From G965262015 sp965262015 (GTDB taxonomy: Bacteria > Spirochaetota > Leptospiria > Turneriellales > CBDBES01), in NCBI GenBank assembly GCA_965262015.1, contig OZ253494.1, positions 1,116,001 to 1,180,000 on the forward strand: a stretch of DNA of 64,000 nt, given 5' to 3'. Of the stretch, positions 46,601-54,926 are shown piece by piece (within the stretch, counting starts at the first letter, position 1; every line of letters begins with the position of its first letter). The notes under the pieces were generated by a model. It searched no databases. It was not told the origin of the DNA and saw only the letters and a program-made list of their open reading frames with translations. The position numbers and the translations under genes are program-made.

Positions 46601-46775
46601 CGTCTAAATCAGATACTTGTTCTACTTCAGAAGAGTCATCTAAATCAGAAGCTGATAGGGTATTATCTTCCTCATCTTTATTTTCGTCATTAAATACTCC
46701 AGTTAATCCATTAATAATTGCTAACTCTTCTTCAGAGTACTGTAATTCTTGTATTTCTTCATTATTCTCAGCCAT
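43692..46775 (-). CDS. Membrane-anchored TPR protein, FlcA-like (periplasmic flagellar collar candidate)
   Basis: This 1,027-residue protein starts with an acidic segment and 12 tandem copies of a 13-residue unit (consensus P/S-D-L-D-A-I-G-E-E-A-S-Q-V, residues 55-204). A folded cytoplasmic domain with LSFFREALKRYPFRLQKVVI follows. A single membrane helix lies at about residues 333-353, then a long periplasmic region with many TPR units. The order cytoplasmic domain-TM-TPR and the overall size recall the spirochaetal flagellar collar protein FlcA (Borrelia BB0326), which supports stator assembly. This is an inference from layout and remembered sequence. The tandem repeat is not expected in that family. 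Confidence 0.68.
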   Translation of the reverse strand: MAENNEEIQELQYSEEELAIINGLTGVFNDENKDEEDNTLSASDLDDSSEVEQVSDLDAIGEEASQVSDLDAIGQEASQVPNLDTIGEEASQVSNLDAIGEEASQVPDLDAIGEEASQLSNLDTIGEEASQLPDLDTIGEEASRVPNLDTIGEEASQVPNLDTIGEEASQVPDLDAIGEEASQVPDLDAIGQDDFQVPDLDAIGNFSDTATTDIISNIDIESTATDTASGMSLEELSFFREALKRYPFRLQKVVITTLVEEKLGPDETKQLISLVLENAEQPALINFVENNLGFSLDNLDEPRKAHKIILSKPEFEEDILSKRERMLHRIRIGAMATLFTLTVLTTTYYSLIKPNIYKYLIRKGKQSLLLHSPKQPDISSIGEAEKRFQQAIAYYPSKVFAYLQYANAYQAVGMYDEAFEKLFGKIEFTNTIKNYTDNDIKEMHSFWRDIQGIPIIRYITSNNHKNIFINGIIAHIHKKGAYLKTHLDGKKDDAYTLIALGKFHTNLIKRFRSSLYFNNLLGIDYFNKILTFETSTPLFHGNKVITHALSGIGNVYYNQGDYFRANKYFHKIIKNNPKGIMGHTGILRSLLAVYAKDHDPRIVIEYHNRIRHTLDLEEELPLHLLAQLISFYIDLPDDDHLRIKYNIAKRDLLDNVNIQDKIMILLNILYHSKEKDIYGNVIYGKEFAEGYYQRARYYRKIEKENKMALKQLEYAYKFNPKHYLALNTRAEILMEFKDYDLARKTLELAMRTMDDATFILLGSKPEDEVLIKGDAGRVYFNYGKVLYLKLIDDLSPPSFSTWQRMQEVDRYNNQLESGLHAFTTQLDKIDKYFDKAEEIKLGSMVQEIELNYYRGWSYYIRGNFRRSLAFWEQIPLEESMADQYKNIELAKANALYKLGAQSHNSINKHDEYLKSALGHLLFLQNFYEIQLNKIGYLNNSPTEKEKELINRLSIINNNLGSTYELLKNENKAIQHYWKSIKYARNISEENEVARYNLRLSFKRSGLLGAESMPLLMDFIPPLLKIKG
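46164..46613 (-). repeat. 39-bp tandem repeat array inside the FlcA-like gene
   Basis: Eleven full units plus a partial one, each 39 bases (13 codons), keep the reading frame. On the plus strand the unit appears as variants of CTTCCTCCCCAATTGCGTCT. Variation is mostly synonymous or confined to P/S, D/N, A/T and V/L, giving QVPDLDAIGEEAS variants. The array is acidic and probably disordered. Confidence 0.9.
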
Positions 46776-46871
46776 AATTTGTTATTTTTTTCTCATTAAA
46801 ATAGCACCATTATACGATATCTCAGCCATAGTATCACAAGTATACTTACTCAAAACAGTTATCGGAATGTA

Positions 46872-47639
46872 GTGCAGAAACTCATTAAAAAAATCTTTTT
46901 AGCATATATCTTATGTCATCCAGGTTTATATTCTCAGAATCAACCACTAGATTCTAAGTGGCAAGAAGAACAAAAAAGTAATATAGAGTCTACACCTGTT
47001 TATTTTTTCACGCAACTTTTTAGGCTTAACCACGCCATACAATCTCAAGTAATCTACTATGTCGATGTACAAAATACTAGCCTTACTAAAAAATCAATTT
47101 TATTTACCTATAAAGCCATGCATGCTCGAAAAGTTTCTCTTGTTTCTAATGCATACCAATATGCTAAGGTACATATGACACGTAATCCCCAAGGTATTTG
47201 GTTTTATATTATGCCATTTGACAATCGTGTAAAAGATACTGGCGGTAAAATAGAATACCAGTATTTAGTTGATAATGTATTAGATAGTGGTGAACAAGGG
47301 GAAGCACATTTACTTATGATAGATATTTGTTGTTCTTTTAAGAAACAAGGTCTCACCATAGTAGATTTACATAATGAATACAGTAACACAGTGTCTTTCA
47401 AACTATATGCACCAAATGCAAAACAAGTTTCTTTAATAGGTAATTTTAATTCATGGGATGCCAGACTAGATATTATGAAAAAAACGAAAAATGGATATTT
47501 TGAATATACTAAACACTTTGTTAAGGGTGATTATGTTTATTTATATAGAATTGATAATAAACTCAATCAAGATCACCATCACAACTCTAAAAAACATCAC
47601 CCTATATATGGCGTAGTCTCACATTTTATTATACAGTAA
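46872..47639 (+). CDS. Exported protein with C-terminal glycogen-binding (CBM48/AMPK-beta type) domain
   Basis: The 255-residue protein begins with a signal-like sequence (MQKLIKKIFLAYILCHPGLYSQ). The last 90 residues match the early-set carbohydrate-binding module of AMPK-beta/CBM48: VSFKLYAPNAKQVSLIGNFN, then SWD, KNGYFEYTKHFVKGDYVYLY. The middle region (about 40-160) may hold a second related beta-sandwich (RKVSLVSNAYQYAKVHM). No catalytic domain is present. The start is GTG 46872, with GGAA a few bases upstream. The coaE start overlaps its stop codon (TAATG), so the two are translationally coupled despite unrelated roles. Confidence 0.75.
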   Translation: MQKLIKKIFLAYILCHPGLYSQNQPLDSKWQEEQKSNIESTPVYFFTQLFRLNHAIQSQVIYYVDVQNTSLTKKSILFTYKAMHARKVSLVSNAYQYAKVHMTRNPQGIWFYIMPFDNRVKDTGGKIEYQYLVDNVLDSGEQGEAHLLMIDICCSFKKQGLTIVDLHNEYSNTVSFKLYAPNAKQVSLIGNFNSWDARLDIMKKTKNGYFEYTKHFVKGDYVYLYRIDNKLNQDHHHNSKKHHPIYGVVSHFIIQ

Positions 47640-48307
47640 TGTATCATGATGCCAACATACATTATCAACGGGTATATGGTGTTACTGGAATAATTGGCTC
47701 TGGTAAGAGTACTGTTGCAAATTTATTATCAAAAAAAGGTGCGTTTGTTATCTCGGCTGACAATATCGCAAGAGATTTACTTAATCATAGAGAAGATAAA
47801 AACATCATAAAACCCATCATACAACAACTACATAATAAGTTAGAAGTTGTATCATTAAAACTATATAATCAAAGTTTATTTAATAAGGAGGGTAAAGTAG
47901 ATAGAATGCAACTGTCTCAACTTGTATTTAATCATCCCCAATATCTAAAGTATTTAAACCAATTATTACATCCAGAAGTAGAAAAAAAATTTATAGAAAC
48001 AGTAAAGTTAATTCCTCAAGATAAAATTATTCTATATGACATACCTTTATTGTTTGAAACAAAGCTCCACCATAAGGTGAAAAAAATTATTCTAGTGTAT
48101 ACTACTCAAGAAATTGCAATACAACGTGCTATCATGCGAGCGAATATGAAGGAAAAACAAATAAAAAAAATCATTGCTAGCCAAATTTCTATTGAGGAAA
48201 AAAAACATAAAGCCGACTATGTGATTGATAACGGGGGTGATTTCAGACAGCTTGAAGACCAATTATCTAATATTTGGGATGTACTTACTCGTATGAACTC
48301 ATTATGA
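47639..48307 (+). CDS. coaE: Dephospho-CoA kinase
   Basis: This 222-residue P-loop kinase catalyses the last step of coenzyme A synthesis. The Walker A loop is G-I-I-G-S-G-K-S-T (about residues 16-24). It is followed by ISADNIARDLL, the DIPLLFET segment and RAIMRANMKEKQIKKIIASQ, all standard in CoaE. ATG 47639 overlaps the upstream stop as TAATG, and the stop overlaps the next gene as ATGA, indicating a tightly coupled operon. Confidence 0.92.
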   Translation: MYHDANIHYQRVYGVTGIIGSGKSTVANLLSKKGAFVISADNIARDLLNHREDKNIIKPIIQQLHNKLEVVSLKLYNQSLFNKEGKVDRMQLSQLVFNHPQYLKYLNQLLHPEVEKKFIETVKLIPQDKIILYDIPLLFETKLHHKVKKIILVYTTQEIAIQRAIMRANMKEKQIKKIIASQISIEEKKHKADYVIDNGGDFRQLEDQLSNIWDVLTRMNSL

Positions 48308-48924
48308 AATACGTATACATAGTTCACTTAACTCGCCGACGCATCGTTGCTCTTGCGGGGGGAATGCTTTTATTTATAGGCACTACTCTATGGTCTGCTT
48401 TATATATACAAGATTCGTCTGACCATTCAAATATGCAAGTAGTTACTCAGAATCCTTTCAAGTATCCACCTAAGATTAATGTTATTCAGCCTTCTCCAGA
48501 ACATTTTACGCCTGCAAAAAAACAAAATAATGACGTACTAATTGATGTACTAACTCCATTAAACAGACAAAGCATCCCTGTCACAAAAAAATGGAAGGCT
48601 CTTGCCATCAAAAAAGACCCCATTGCTCAATTTACCAAGATACAGCCTAAACAAAATATAAAAGCTCCTAAGGTAAAAAAGCGATTATTTTTCACCATTC
48701 AGATCGCTTCTTTCAAACATGAAACTGAGGCTTTACGTTTACAGAAACAGCTAGTACAAAAAAACTTTGATGCCCGAGTAGAGCAAGGTGTACGTTTTTT
48801 TCATGTTCGAATTGGGATAGGGGATAATAAAAAATCATTAGAAGCACTAAATAAGAGGATTCGTAAGCATACCAATCTAGAATCATTTGTATTGCAAGTG
48901 AAAACTAATCTTAAAACAAGCTAA
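48304..48924 (+). CDS. Membrane protein with C-terminal SPOR domain
   Basis: This 206-residue protein has a cytoplasmic N-terminus, one membrane helix at about residues 17-38 and a Pro/Lys/Gln-rich linker. The C-terminal SPOR domain reads IQIASFKHETEALRLQKQL, then FDARVEQGVRFFHVRIG. SPOR domains bind denuded septal glycan strands, so a role in division is likely. I chose ATG 48304 because it overlaps the coaE stop (ATGA); an upstream TTG frame to 48274 is less likely. Confidence 0.85.
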   Translation: MKYVYIVHLTRRRIVALAGGMLLFIGTTLWSALYIQDSSDHSNMQVVTQNPFKYPPKINVIQPSPEHFTPAKKQNNDVLIDVLTPLNRQSIPVTKKWKALAIKKDPIAQFTKIQPKQNIKAPKVKKRLFFTIQIASFKHETEALRLQKQLVQKNFDARVEQGVRFFHVRIGIGDNKKSLEALNKRIRKHTNLESFVLQVKTNLKTS

Positions 48925-48938
48925 AAAATATTGTAGTA

Positions 48939-49856
48939 ATGAATATGGATAGTCTACTATCTTTACAAGATTTATCCTCTCATGAATTAAAACAAATACT
49001 AGATTATTCATTTCGTTTTAAGCGTTCTCGCCGTTCTTTATGGCCTACAAAAACTTTAAAGCATAAATCTATAGGCCTATTATTTACTAAGCCATCCACT
49101 CGCACCCTAGTGTCTTTTCAAGTGTCTATTAATCAATTAGGAGGATATCCTTGTGTTTTAGATCCTAATCATTTACAACTAGCTCGTAACGAAGACTTAC
49201 AACTTACAGTAGACATACTTTCAGGTTATTTAGATGGCTTAATTATCAGGAATCATGATCATGCTTTATTAGAGAGAATTCGAGAAACAAGCTCCATACC
49301 CCTGGTTAATGCACTATCAGCTCAATCCCATCCCTGTCAATTTATAGCTGATATTATGACAATATTTGAAGCAGGATATTCATCTGATCAAGCAAAAGTT
49401 TGTTTTATGGGTGACGGAGCAAGTAATATAGCACATTCTTTAATGAGCGGTACGGTTTTATTGCCCTTTGACTTATACATAGTTTGCCCCAAAGCCTACC
49501 AACCAGCACCCGAGTTATTACATTCTATACAAAATCAGGGAGGCAAAATAACAGTCACCCAATCTGTTGATTCTATTATTAAAGATATCAATGTATTTTA
49601 TACAGATACGTGGGTATCAATGGGGCAAGAACAATATGCAAATGAAAAAAAACGGACACTACAACCTTACCAAATTAACTCTAATCTCGTTGAACGTGCA
49701 GACAAAGATGCTATTATCATGCATTGCCTACCAGCTAAAATTGGTGATGAAATTACTTCAGATGTATTCTACTCAAAGCAAAGTTGGATTATGCAACAAG
49801 CAGAAAATAAATTATATACAGCGAAAGGTCTTTTACATTATTTATATTCTAGTTAA
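48939..49856 (+). CDS. argF: Ornithine carbamoyltransferase-like protein
   Basis: This 305-residue transcarbamylase contains the carbamoyl-phosphate loop S-T-R-T-L (residues 53-57). The consensus is STRTR, so the last Arg is Leu here. The other motifs are present: LIIRNHDH with the conserved Arg, S-H-P-C-Q for carbamoyl phosphate, the DTWVSMGQE ornithine-side loop and H-C-L-P-A. Ornithine is the likely acceptor because of the SMG and HCLP motifs, but the loop change leaves some doubt about rate or substrate. No other arg genes are adjacent. It follows the SPOR gene by 14 bases. Confidence 0.82.
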   Translation: MNMDSLLSLQDLSSHELKQILDYSFRFKRSRRSLWPTKTLKHKSIGLLFTKPSTRTLVSFQVSINQLGGYPCVLDPNHLQLARNEDLQLTVDILSGYLDGLIIRNHDHALLERIRETSSIPLVNALSAQSHPCQFIADIMTIFEAGYSSDQAKVCFMGDGASNIAHSLMSGTVLLPFDLYIVCPKAYQPAPELLHSIQNQGGKITVTQSVDSIIKDINVFYTDTWVSMGQEQYANEKKRTLQPYQINSNLVERADKDAIIMHCLPAKIGDEITSDVFYSKQSWIMQQAENKLYTAKGLLHYLYSS

Positions 49857-49864
49857 TCTAATAT

Positions 49865-50824
49865 ATGTCTTTTTTTGATGTTTGCTATGGTGCTTATAAG
49901 CAACCATTAACTCCTCCGCCTAATTGGAATGTATTTTGGGAAGAGCAATTACGTTCTTTTGCCAGTCAACATCTTTCTAGTGAATTATCTGTTTTCCCCT
50001 CTAGTGGGAAAAAGATGTTTGATTTACGAATCACATGCAACCAACATGATACTATTTCTGCTAATATATTATATCCTTCAAAGATAAAACAAGGATCCCC
50101 TAATAAAGCTCCACTAGTTGTTATTATAGAAGATTATTTCAAGATACCCAAACTACATAAGAAGATTCAAGAGTTGGGTGCAATACAATGCACTATGAAA
50201 TTACGTGGGCATGATATTAGCATTTCTTCTGAAACCGATGAAGAGACCAAGTTTACTAGCTATGGTTATTTTCAAGAGAATCTAATGGACATAAAAAAAT
50301 ATTATATGCATCGCCTATTTGAGGATGCCTATCAGTTACTTCAAGTAATCATCCATCATCCTGACATTAATACATCCAAGATTATTGTATGGGGTAGCGG
50401 GATCGGTGCCTCTGTGGCTATTTTCCTAGCAGGAATATTCAAAAAAAGAATCCAAAATTTATTATTACAATTACCTGTATTCTGTAATATCCCCATTAGC
50501 TTACCAATATCTGAAGCTCTGTGCATGAAAGAGATTAAACAGTCGTTACATAACAAAAATCATAAAGAGAAAAAACAAATTATGGACAATCTAAGCTATT
50601 GTGATTCCATCTTTTTTGCAAATAGAATTGTTATCCCTACTTGTATGATTGCTAATTTAAAAGATCAGGCTTCCGAGCCACAGAGTGTATTTTCTATATT
50701 TCACCAAATCCAAACAGAAGATAAAGAGATGCATCTTTTTACTGGAAAAGACAGATTAATGGATGAAGAGTTAGAGAAAGAAGTTTTTAAGATTGGTATC
50801 CAATACATTACAAACGCTTTGTAA
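49865..50824 (+). CDS. Acetyl-xylan-esterase/cephalosporin-C-deacetylase-like alpha/beta hydrolase, probably inactive
   Basis: The 319-residue protein resembles the AXE1 family. It has the N-terminal motif PPPNWNVFWEEQL, a central YGYFQENLMDIKKYYMHRLFEDAYQLLQV stretch split around the family YY motif, and the nucleophile elbow position. The elbow reads V-W-G-S-G-I-G (residues 175-181), whereas the family has GGSQGG: aligned, the catalytic Ser is Gly179. The C-terminus lacks the usual G-H with the catalytic His (FTGKDRLMDEE). The hydrolase is therefore probably non-catalytic or uses a shifted residue. It starts 8 bases after the argF-like gene and ends that plus-strand operon. Confidence 0.72.
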   Translation: MSFFDVCYGAYKQPLTPPPNWNVFWEEQLRSFASQHLSSELSVFPSSGKKMFDLRITCNQHDTISANILYPSKIKQGSPNKAPLVVIIEDYFKIPKLHKKIQELGAIQCTMKLRGHDISISSETDEETKFTSYGYFQENLMDIKKYYMHRLFEDAYQLLQVIIHHPDINTSKIIVWGSGIGASVAIFLAGIFKKRIQNLLLQLPVFCNIPISLPISEALCMKEIKQSLHNKNHKEKKQIMDNLSYCDSIFFANRIVIPTCMIANLKDQASEPQSVFSIFHQIQTEDKEMHLFTGKDRLMDEELEKEVFKIGIQYITNAL

Positions 50825-50866
50825 GAGACCATTTAAGGCCATCAAAAAACATATACACAGCTAAAT

Positions 50867-52624
50867 CTACATGGATTCGGGTGCCTCAATGCATAAAATA
50901 TTGAGTCCTGTTTGAATTATAAGAGCCGTTAATCTACATAGATGTAGCAATAAATATGCTTCTGATTTGATGGCATCCTCTTCAGATAATACCAACCTAC
51001 TAATTTGATTATTAGGGTGATGATAAAATTTGGTGAAATAATGTGCCATCTTATATAAATAGGCATTCAATCGATGTATCTCTAATGTGTGGGCTATAAA
51101 ATGTAACTCATCTTTAAAACGAGAGATATGGACTAGCAGGGCTTCCCTATCTGAATCAAAAATGAATTTGTCTTGTAATTCTCTTAGAAAATGACTAATA
51201 TCTGGTATCGCATCCATCGAATAATTCACTTCCTTGAAAATGGAGTATATTCTGGCATGAGCATATTGGATATAATAGACTGGATTATTTTTACTTAGAT
51301 CTAAGGCAAGTGTTAGATCAAAATCTAGATGTTGGTTAGAGGAACGAGCTGTGAAAAAAAATCTAGCTACATCTCTTGGGATACTCTGTAATAGATCATA
51401 CATTGTATGTAATTTCCCTAGACGCTTACTCATCACAACTATTTTACCGTTCTCTAATAAATTGACCTGTTGAACGATTAAAATATTTAATTTTTTTTTT
51501 TGTAAATAACCCAATCCTTCCATGGCACCTTGTAACCTAGTAATATAACCATGGTGATCAGGTCCCCATATATTATGAATATCTGTAAATCCTCTCTCAA
51601 ACTTGTTCCTATGATAAGCAATATCAGCTAAAAAATAAGTTGGTGTACCGTCAGAACGTTTAATTACTCGATCTCTATCATCATTAAATTGGGTACTTTT
51701 AAAAAAGTAAGCATCATCTTTTTTATAGACCAGGCCTGTTGTTTGTAGATGCTGAAAAGTTTGTTCAACTTCTTGGTTAATGTGCAACTGTTCTTCTGAA
51801 AAAAATTGATTAAAATCCACTTTAAAATTTTGAAGATCACGCTTTTGGGATTGGATGAGTATTTTCATACCTAACTTTGCAAAAATACTACTAACCCGTG
51901 TAACATAATCTTGAATATCCTTTGCGTCTGATAAATGAGTGTATGACGGTAGGCTTGGTAATACCACAGATGGATCCTGAGATAGAGAGGTGGCAATGTC
52001 CTTGATATAATCCCCTTGGTAAGCATTATCAGGAAGCTCTACATGAATGCCTGCATTTTGCAGATAACGTATGGCCACACTAACCCCTAATAAATGTATT
52101 TGGTTACCGTGGTCATTAATATAATATTCACTAAACGTATCTATATTCAGTTTACGTAATAAATTACAGATAGAATCACCGATAGCAGCCGACCTGGCAG
52201 ATACGATATTTAAAGGTCCTGTGGGATTAGCAGATACAAACTCAAAATGAACTTTTTTAGCTGATGAAGGAATACTCACCCAATCTGTCATATGAAAATT
52301 AGGATTGAATAAAAACTGGAATGCCTTTTTATGTGCAGTGAAATTAAGAAAACCTGGACCATCGATGTTAATATTCTTTATAAATTTATTTGTTTCTTGG
52401 GTAAGCATTACATTTCGTATACTACCGGCAATTTTTTGGGGAGGTTTTTTTAGAATGGTTGCCAATTTCATCGCAACATTGCTAGCAAAATGGCCTAATT
52501 CTAGTTTAGGAGGATATTCTACGGTAAAAACAAATGTTTTCAATAGATCTTTTTGATTGTTCTCTTCTAAAACTACCCCCACGGCTTCTAAGATGGAGTG
52601 GTATAAAATATCCATGGATAACAT
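50867..52624 (-). CDS. argS: Arginyl-tRNA synthetase with aberrant HIGH motif
   Basis: This 585-residue class I synthetase has an N-terminal additional domain (about residues 1-110), then the catalytic domain beginning EFVSANPTGPL. The HIGH position reads N-I-V-S (residues 139-142), where ArgRS normally has HVGH or HIGH, followed by the normal A-R-S-A. The second signature is V-V-M-S-K-R-L-G-K-L-H-T, a typical ArgRS MSKRxG form. The anticodon-binding helical domain ends the protein. All other ArgRS hallmarks are present (YINDHGNQIHLLG, IWGPDHHGYITRL). The gene is on the minus strand, 63 bases after metG. Confidence 0.9.
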   Translation of the reverse strand: MLSMDILYHSILEAVGVVLEENNQKDLLKTFVFTVEYPPKLELGHFASNVAMKLATILKKPPQKIAGSIRNVMLTQETNKFIKNINIDGPGFLNFTAHKKAFQFLFNPNFHMTDWVSIPSSAKKVHFEFVSANPTGPLNIVSARSAAIGDSICNLLRKLNIDTFSEYYINDHGNQIHLLGVSVAIRYLQNAGIHVELPDNAYQGDYIKDIATSLSQDPSVVLPSLPSYTHLSDAKDIQDYVTRVSSIFAKLGMKILIQSQKRDLQNFKVDFNQFFSEEQLHINQEVEQTFQHLQTTGLVYKKDDAYFFKSTQFNDDRDRVIKRSDGTPTYFLADIAYHRNKFERGFTDIHNIWGPDHHGYITRLQGAMEGLGYLQKKKLNILIVQQVNLLENGKIVVMSKRLGKLHTMYDLLQSIPRDVARFFFTARSSNQHLDFDLTLALDLSKNNPVYYIQYAHARIYSIFKEVNYSMDAIPDISHFLRELQDKFIFDSDREALLVHISRFKDELHFIAHTLEIHRLNAYLYKMAHYFTKFYHHPNNQISRLVLSEEDAIKSEAYLLLHLCRLTALIIQTGLNILCIEAPESM

Positions 52625-52687
52625 AATTTACATCTCTTATAGATTTCTACTCAATATCCTAATTCATCCAAATATAATTATCATGAA

Positions 52688-54319
52688 TTAAGATTGACTA
52701 TTAGCAAGAATACTTTGTATAACATCAGCATCTAGTCTTTGTAATAGATATTTGTAATCATCTAAAGTAATAGCGTATAAAACACTATCTAGGCTTTCCC
52801 ATGTATATTCTACTTCGTGAAAGAAAGAACTTACCTGTTGGCCCATACTGGGTAATATTGGTTGTAAGAAAATAATAAGGATTCGAAAATAGTTTATACT
52901 AATCGTAAGAACTTCATGTGCCTGCATTTTATCTGTTTTCACTAGTTGCCATGGTGATTGTTGATCAAAATATAGATTAGCTTCGTCAGCCATGGCACGT
53001 ACATGTGCAGTGACTTTGCTAAACTCTCTCTCTTCATAACAATTTAAGATCACATTTTTAGATTTTTCGACAAACGTATGAATCATATTTATTACATTTT
53101 GATTTAGTGATGCCAATAAACTACCTGAAAAATTTTTTATCAATAATTGCACTGTGCGAGAACATAAATTTACTATCTTACCAATGAGTTCCGTATTAAT
53201 CTTAGTAGCAAAGTCATTAACATTAAAATCTATGTCATCAAAAGAAGGGCCCAATTTTGATGCATAATAATAGCGTAAATAAAGTGGAGATAAAACTTTT
53301 AGATAAGAACGAGCTGTAATAAATGTTCCTTTTGATTTACTCATCTTTTCATTGTTAATGGTAAGAAAACCATGAACAAAAATCTGTGAGGGTAACCGAT
53401 AACCTGCCATCTTAAGTAAAGCAGGCCAAAATAAAGTATGAAAGTAGATAATATCTTTACCAATAAAATGTACCATCTTAATATCTTCATCTATCCAAAA
53501 TTCTTTGTAATCTCTCTGGTTTTTTACACACCATTCTTTTGTTGTAGCGATATAACCAATAGGTGCATCAATCCATACATAAAAATATTTATCTTTCTCT
53601 CCAGGAATAGGGAAACCAAAATAAGGGGCATCACGGCTAATATTCCAATCTTGCAAATCTTGATGAAGCCATTCATATAATTTATTATAAATTTCTTTAG
53701 AAGTATGTGTTTTAGTCCAGTCTTTTAAAAACTCTTGGTATTTTTGCAAACGGAAAAAAAGATGTTTACTTTCTTTTTCTACAACAGGCAACCCTGATAC
53801 AGAACTAACAGCATCCTTCATATCTAAAGGAGAATATGTACTACCGCATACATCACAAGAATCACCATATTGATTTTTAGCATCACATTTTGGACACGAC
53901 CCTTTCACAAACCTATCAGGTAAAAACATTTGATCTTGGTTACAATATGCTTGTTTTACCGTCTTTGTTAGAATACAATCATTTACCTTCATCGCCTTGT
54001 AAAAAGAAGCACATAATTCCTCATTAGTTTCTGTATGTGTAGAAGAATAGTGATCAAATTCAATTTGAAAATCTTGAAAATCTTTTGTATGTTGAGTGAA
54101 ACTTCGTTCTAAAAGTGTTTCTACTGGAAGACCTTGTTTTATTGCACTCAACATAATTGGAGTACCGTGAGTATCATCAGCACAAAAAAATAAAACCTCG
54201 TCTTTATTTTTCATTTTTTGAAAACGTACCCAAAAATCTGCTTGAAAATATTCTACTAAATGGCCTAAATGAATATCACCATTAGCATAAGGTAAGGCAG
54301 CCGTAACGCAATATTTCAT
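52688..54319 (-). CDS. metG: Methionyl-tRNA synthetase
   Basis: This 543-residue class I synthetase has the HIGH motif as H-L-G-H (DIHLGHLVEYFQADFW). A zinc knuckle is made by two CxxC pairs (SCPKC...SCDVC, about residues 140-158), and the KMSKS motif is K-M-S-K-S-K-G. The C-terminal EMAP-like tRNA-binding domain seen in longer MetRS is absent, a normal short form. Its ATG overlaps the trpG stop codon (TAATG), an unexpected coupling between amino-acid synthesis and translation genes. Confidence 0.95.
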   Translation of the reverse strand: MKYCVTAALPYANGDIHLGHLVEYFQADFWVRFQKMKNKDEVLFFCADDTHGTPIMLSAIKQGLPVETLLERSFTQHTKDFQDFQIEFDHYSSTHTETNEELCASFYKAMKVNDCILTKTVKQAYCNQDQMFLPDRFVKGSCPKCDAKNQYGDSCDVCGSTYSPLDMKDAVSSVSGLPVVEKESKHLFFRLQKYQEFLKDWTKTHTSKEIYNKLYEWLHQDLQDWNISRDAPYFGFPIPGEKDKYFYVWIDAPIGYIATTKEWCVKNQRDYKEFWIDEDIKMVHFIGKDIIYFHTLFWPALLKMAGYRLPSQIFVHGFLTINNEKMSKSKGTFITARSYLKVLSPLYLRYYYASKLGPSFDDIDFNVNDFATKINTELIGKIVNLCSRTVQLLIKNFSGSLLASLNQNVINMIHTFVEKSKNVILNCYEEREFSKVTAHVRAMADEANLYFDQQSPWQLVKTDKMQAHEVLTISINYFRILIIFLQPILPSMGQQVSSFFHEVEYTWESLDSVLYAITLDDYKYLLQRLDADVIQSILANSQS

Positions 54320-54909
54320 TATTCTCTATCTTGAGATTGTGTACACAGTACAAAGTTTTTCATGATTTGCAGACCTTCTTTAGTTAAAATAGATTCAGGA
54401 TGAAATTGTAAACCCCAAACATGCTTATATTTTTTTGCCTGTATACCCATAATCTGATTATTTTCTGTTGTTGCAATAATTTCTACTTCTTGCTGGGGCA
54501 AGCTATTTGGATCTAATATTAAAGAATGATATCGGCCTGCTATGAATGGAGATGGTATGTTTTTTAGTATACCCTGCTGCTGATGATATACGGCACAACT
54601 TTTTCCATGAATAATTTCATTGGACTGTATCGTCTGACCACCCAATACTTCACCTATAGCTTGGTGCCCTAGACAAATCCCTAAAATAGGGACTTTCCCC
54701 ATACATCCAGAAATGAGTTCCTTTGAGATGCCTGCGTTGCATGGTTTTTTAGGACCGGGAGATACAACTAAACCTGACAAAGAAACAGAAAGAGCTTCTT
54801 TAACAGATATAGCATCATTACGATGAACAATTAAATCTTCACTGAACATACCAATATATTGCACCAAATTATATGTAAAGGAATCATAATTATCAAGAAT
54901 TAAAATCAT
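54319..54909 (-). CDS. trpG: Anthranilate/aminodeoxychorismate synthase glutaminase subunit
   Basis: This 196-residue class I glutamine amidotransferase supplies ammonia to the partner synthase. The N-terminus DNYDSFTYNLVQYI, the nucleophile loop G-I-C-L-G-H-Q-A-I-G (catalytic Cys) and the L-Q-F-H-P-E-S-I triad segment are all present. It lies 17 bases after the trpE-like gene, so the two form the enzyme. In many bacteria the same subunit serves both tryptophan and folate synthesis. No trpD, C, B or A genes are nearby. Confidence 0.9.
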   Translation of the reverse strand: MILILDNYDSFTYNLVQYIGMFSEDLIVHRNDAISVKEALSVSLSGLVVSPGPKKPCNAGISKELISGCMGKVPILGICLGHQAIGEVLGGQTIQSNEIIHGKSCAVYHQQQGILKNIPSPFIAGRYHSLILDPNSLPQQEVEIIATTENNQIMGIQAKKYKHVWGLQFHPESILTKEGLQIMKNFVLCTQSQDRE

Positions 54910-54926
54910 ACTACACCACTGTGAAA

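Noticed and set aside
46164..46613. CRISPR-like or regulatory repeat
   Set aside because: The 39-base units are contiguous, in frame and encode a conserved 13-residue peptide, so this is a coding minisatellite.
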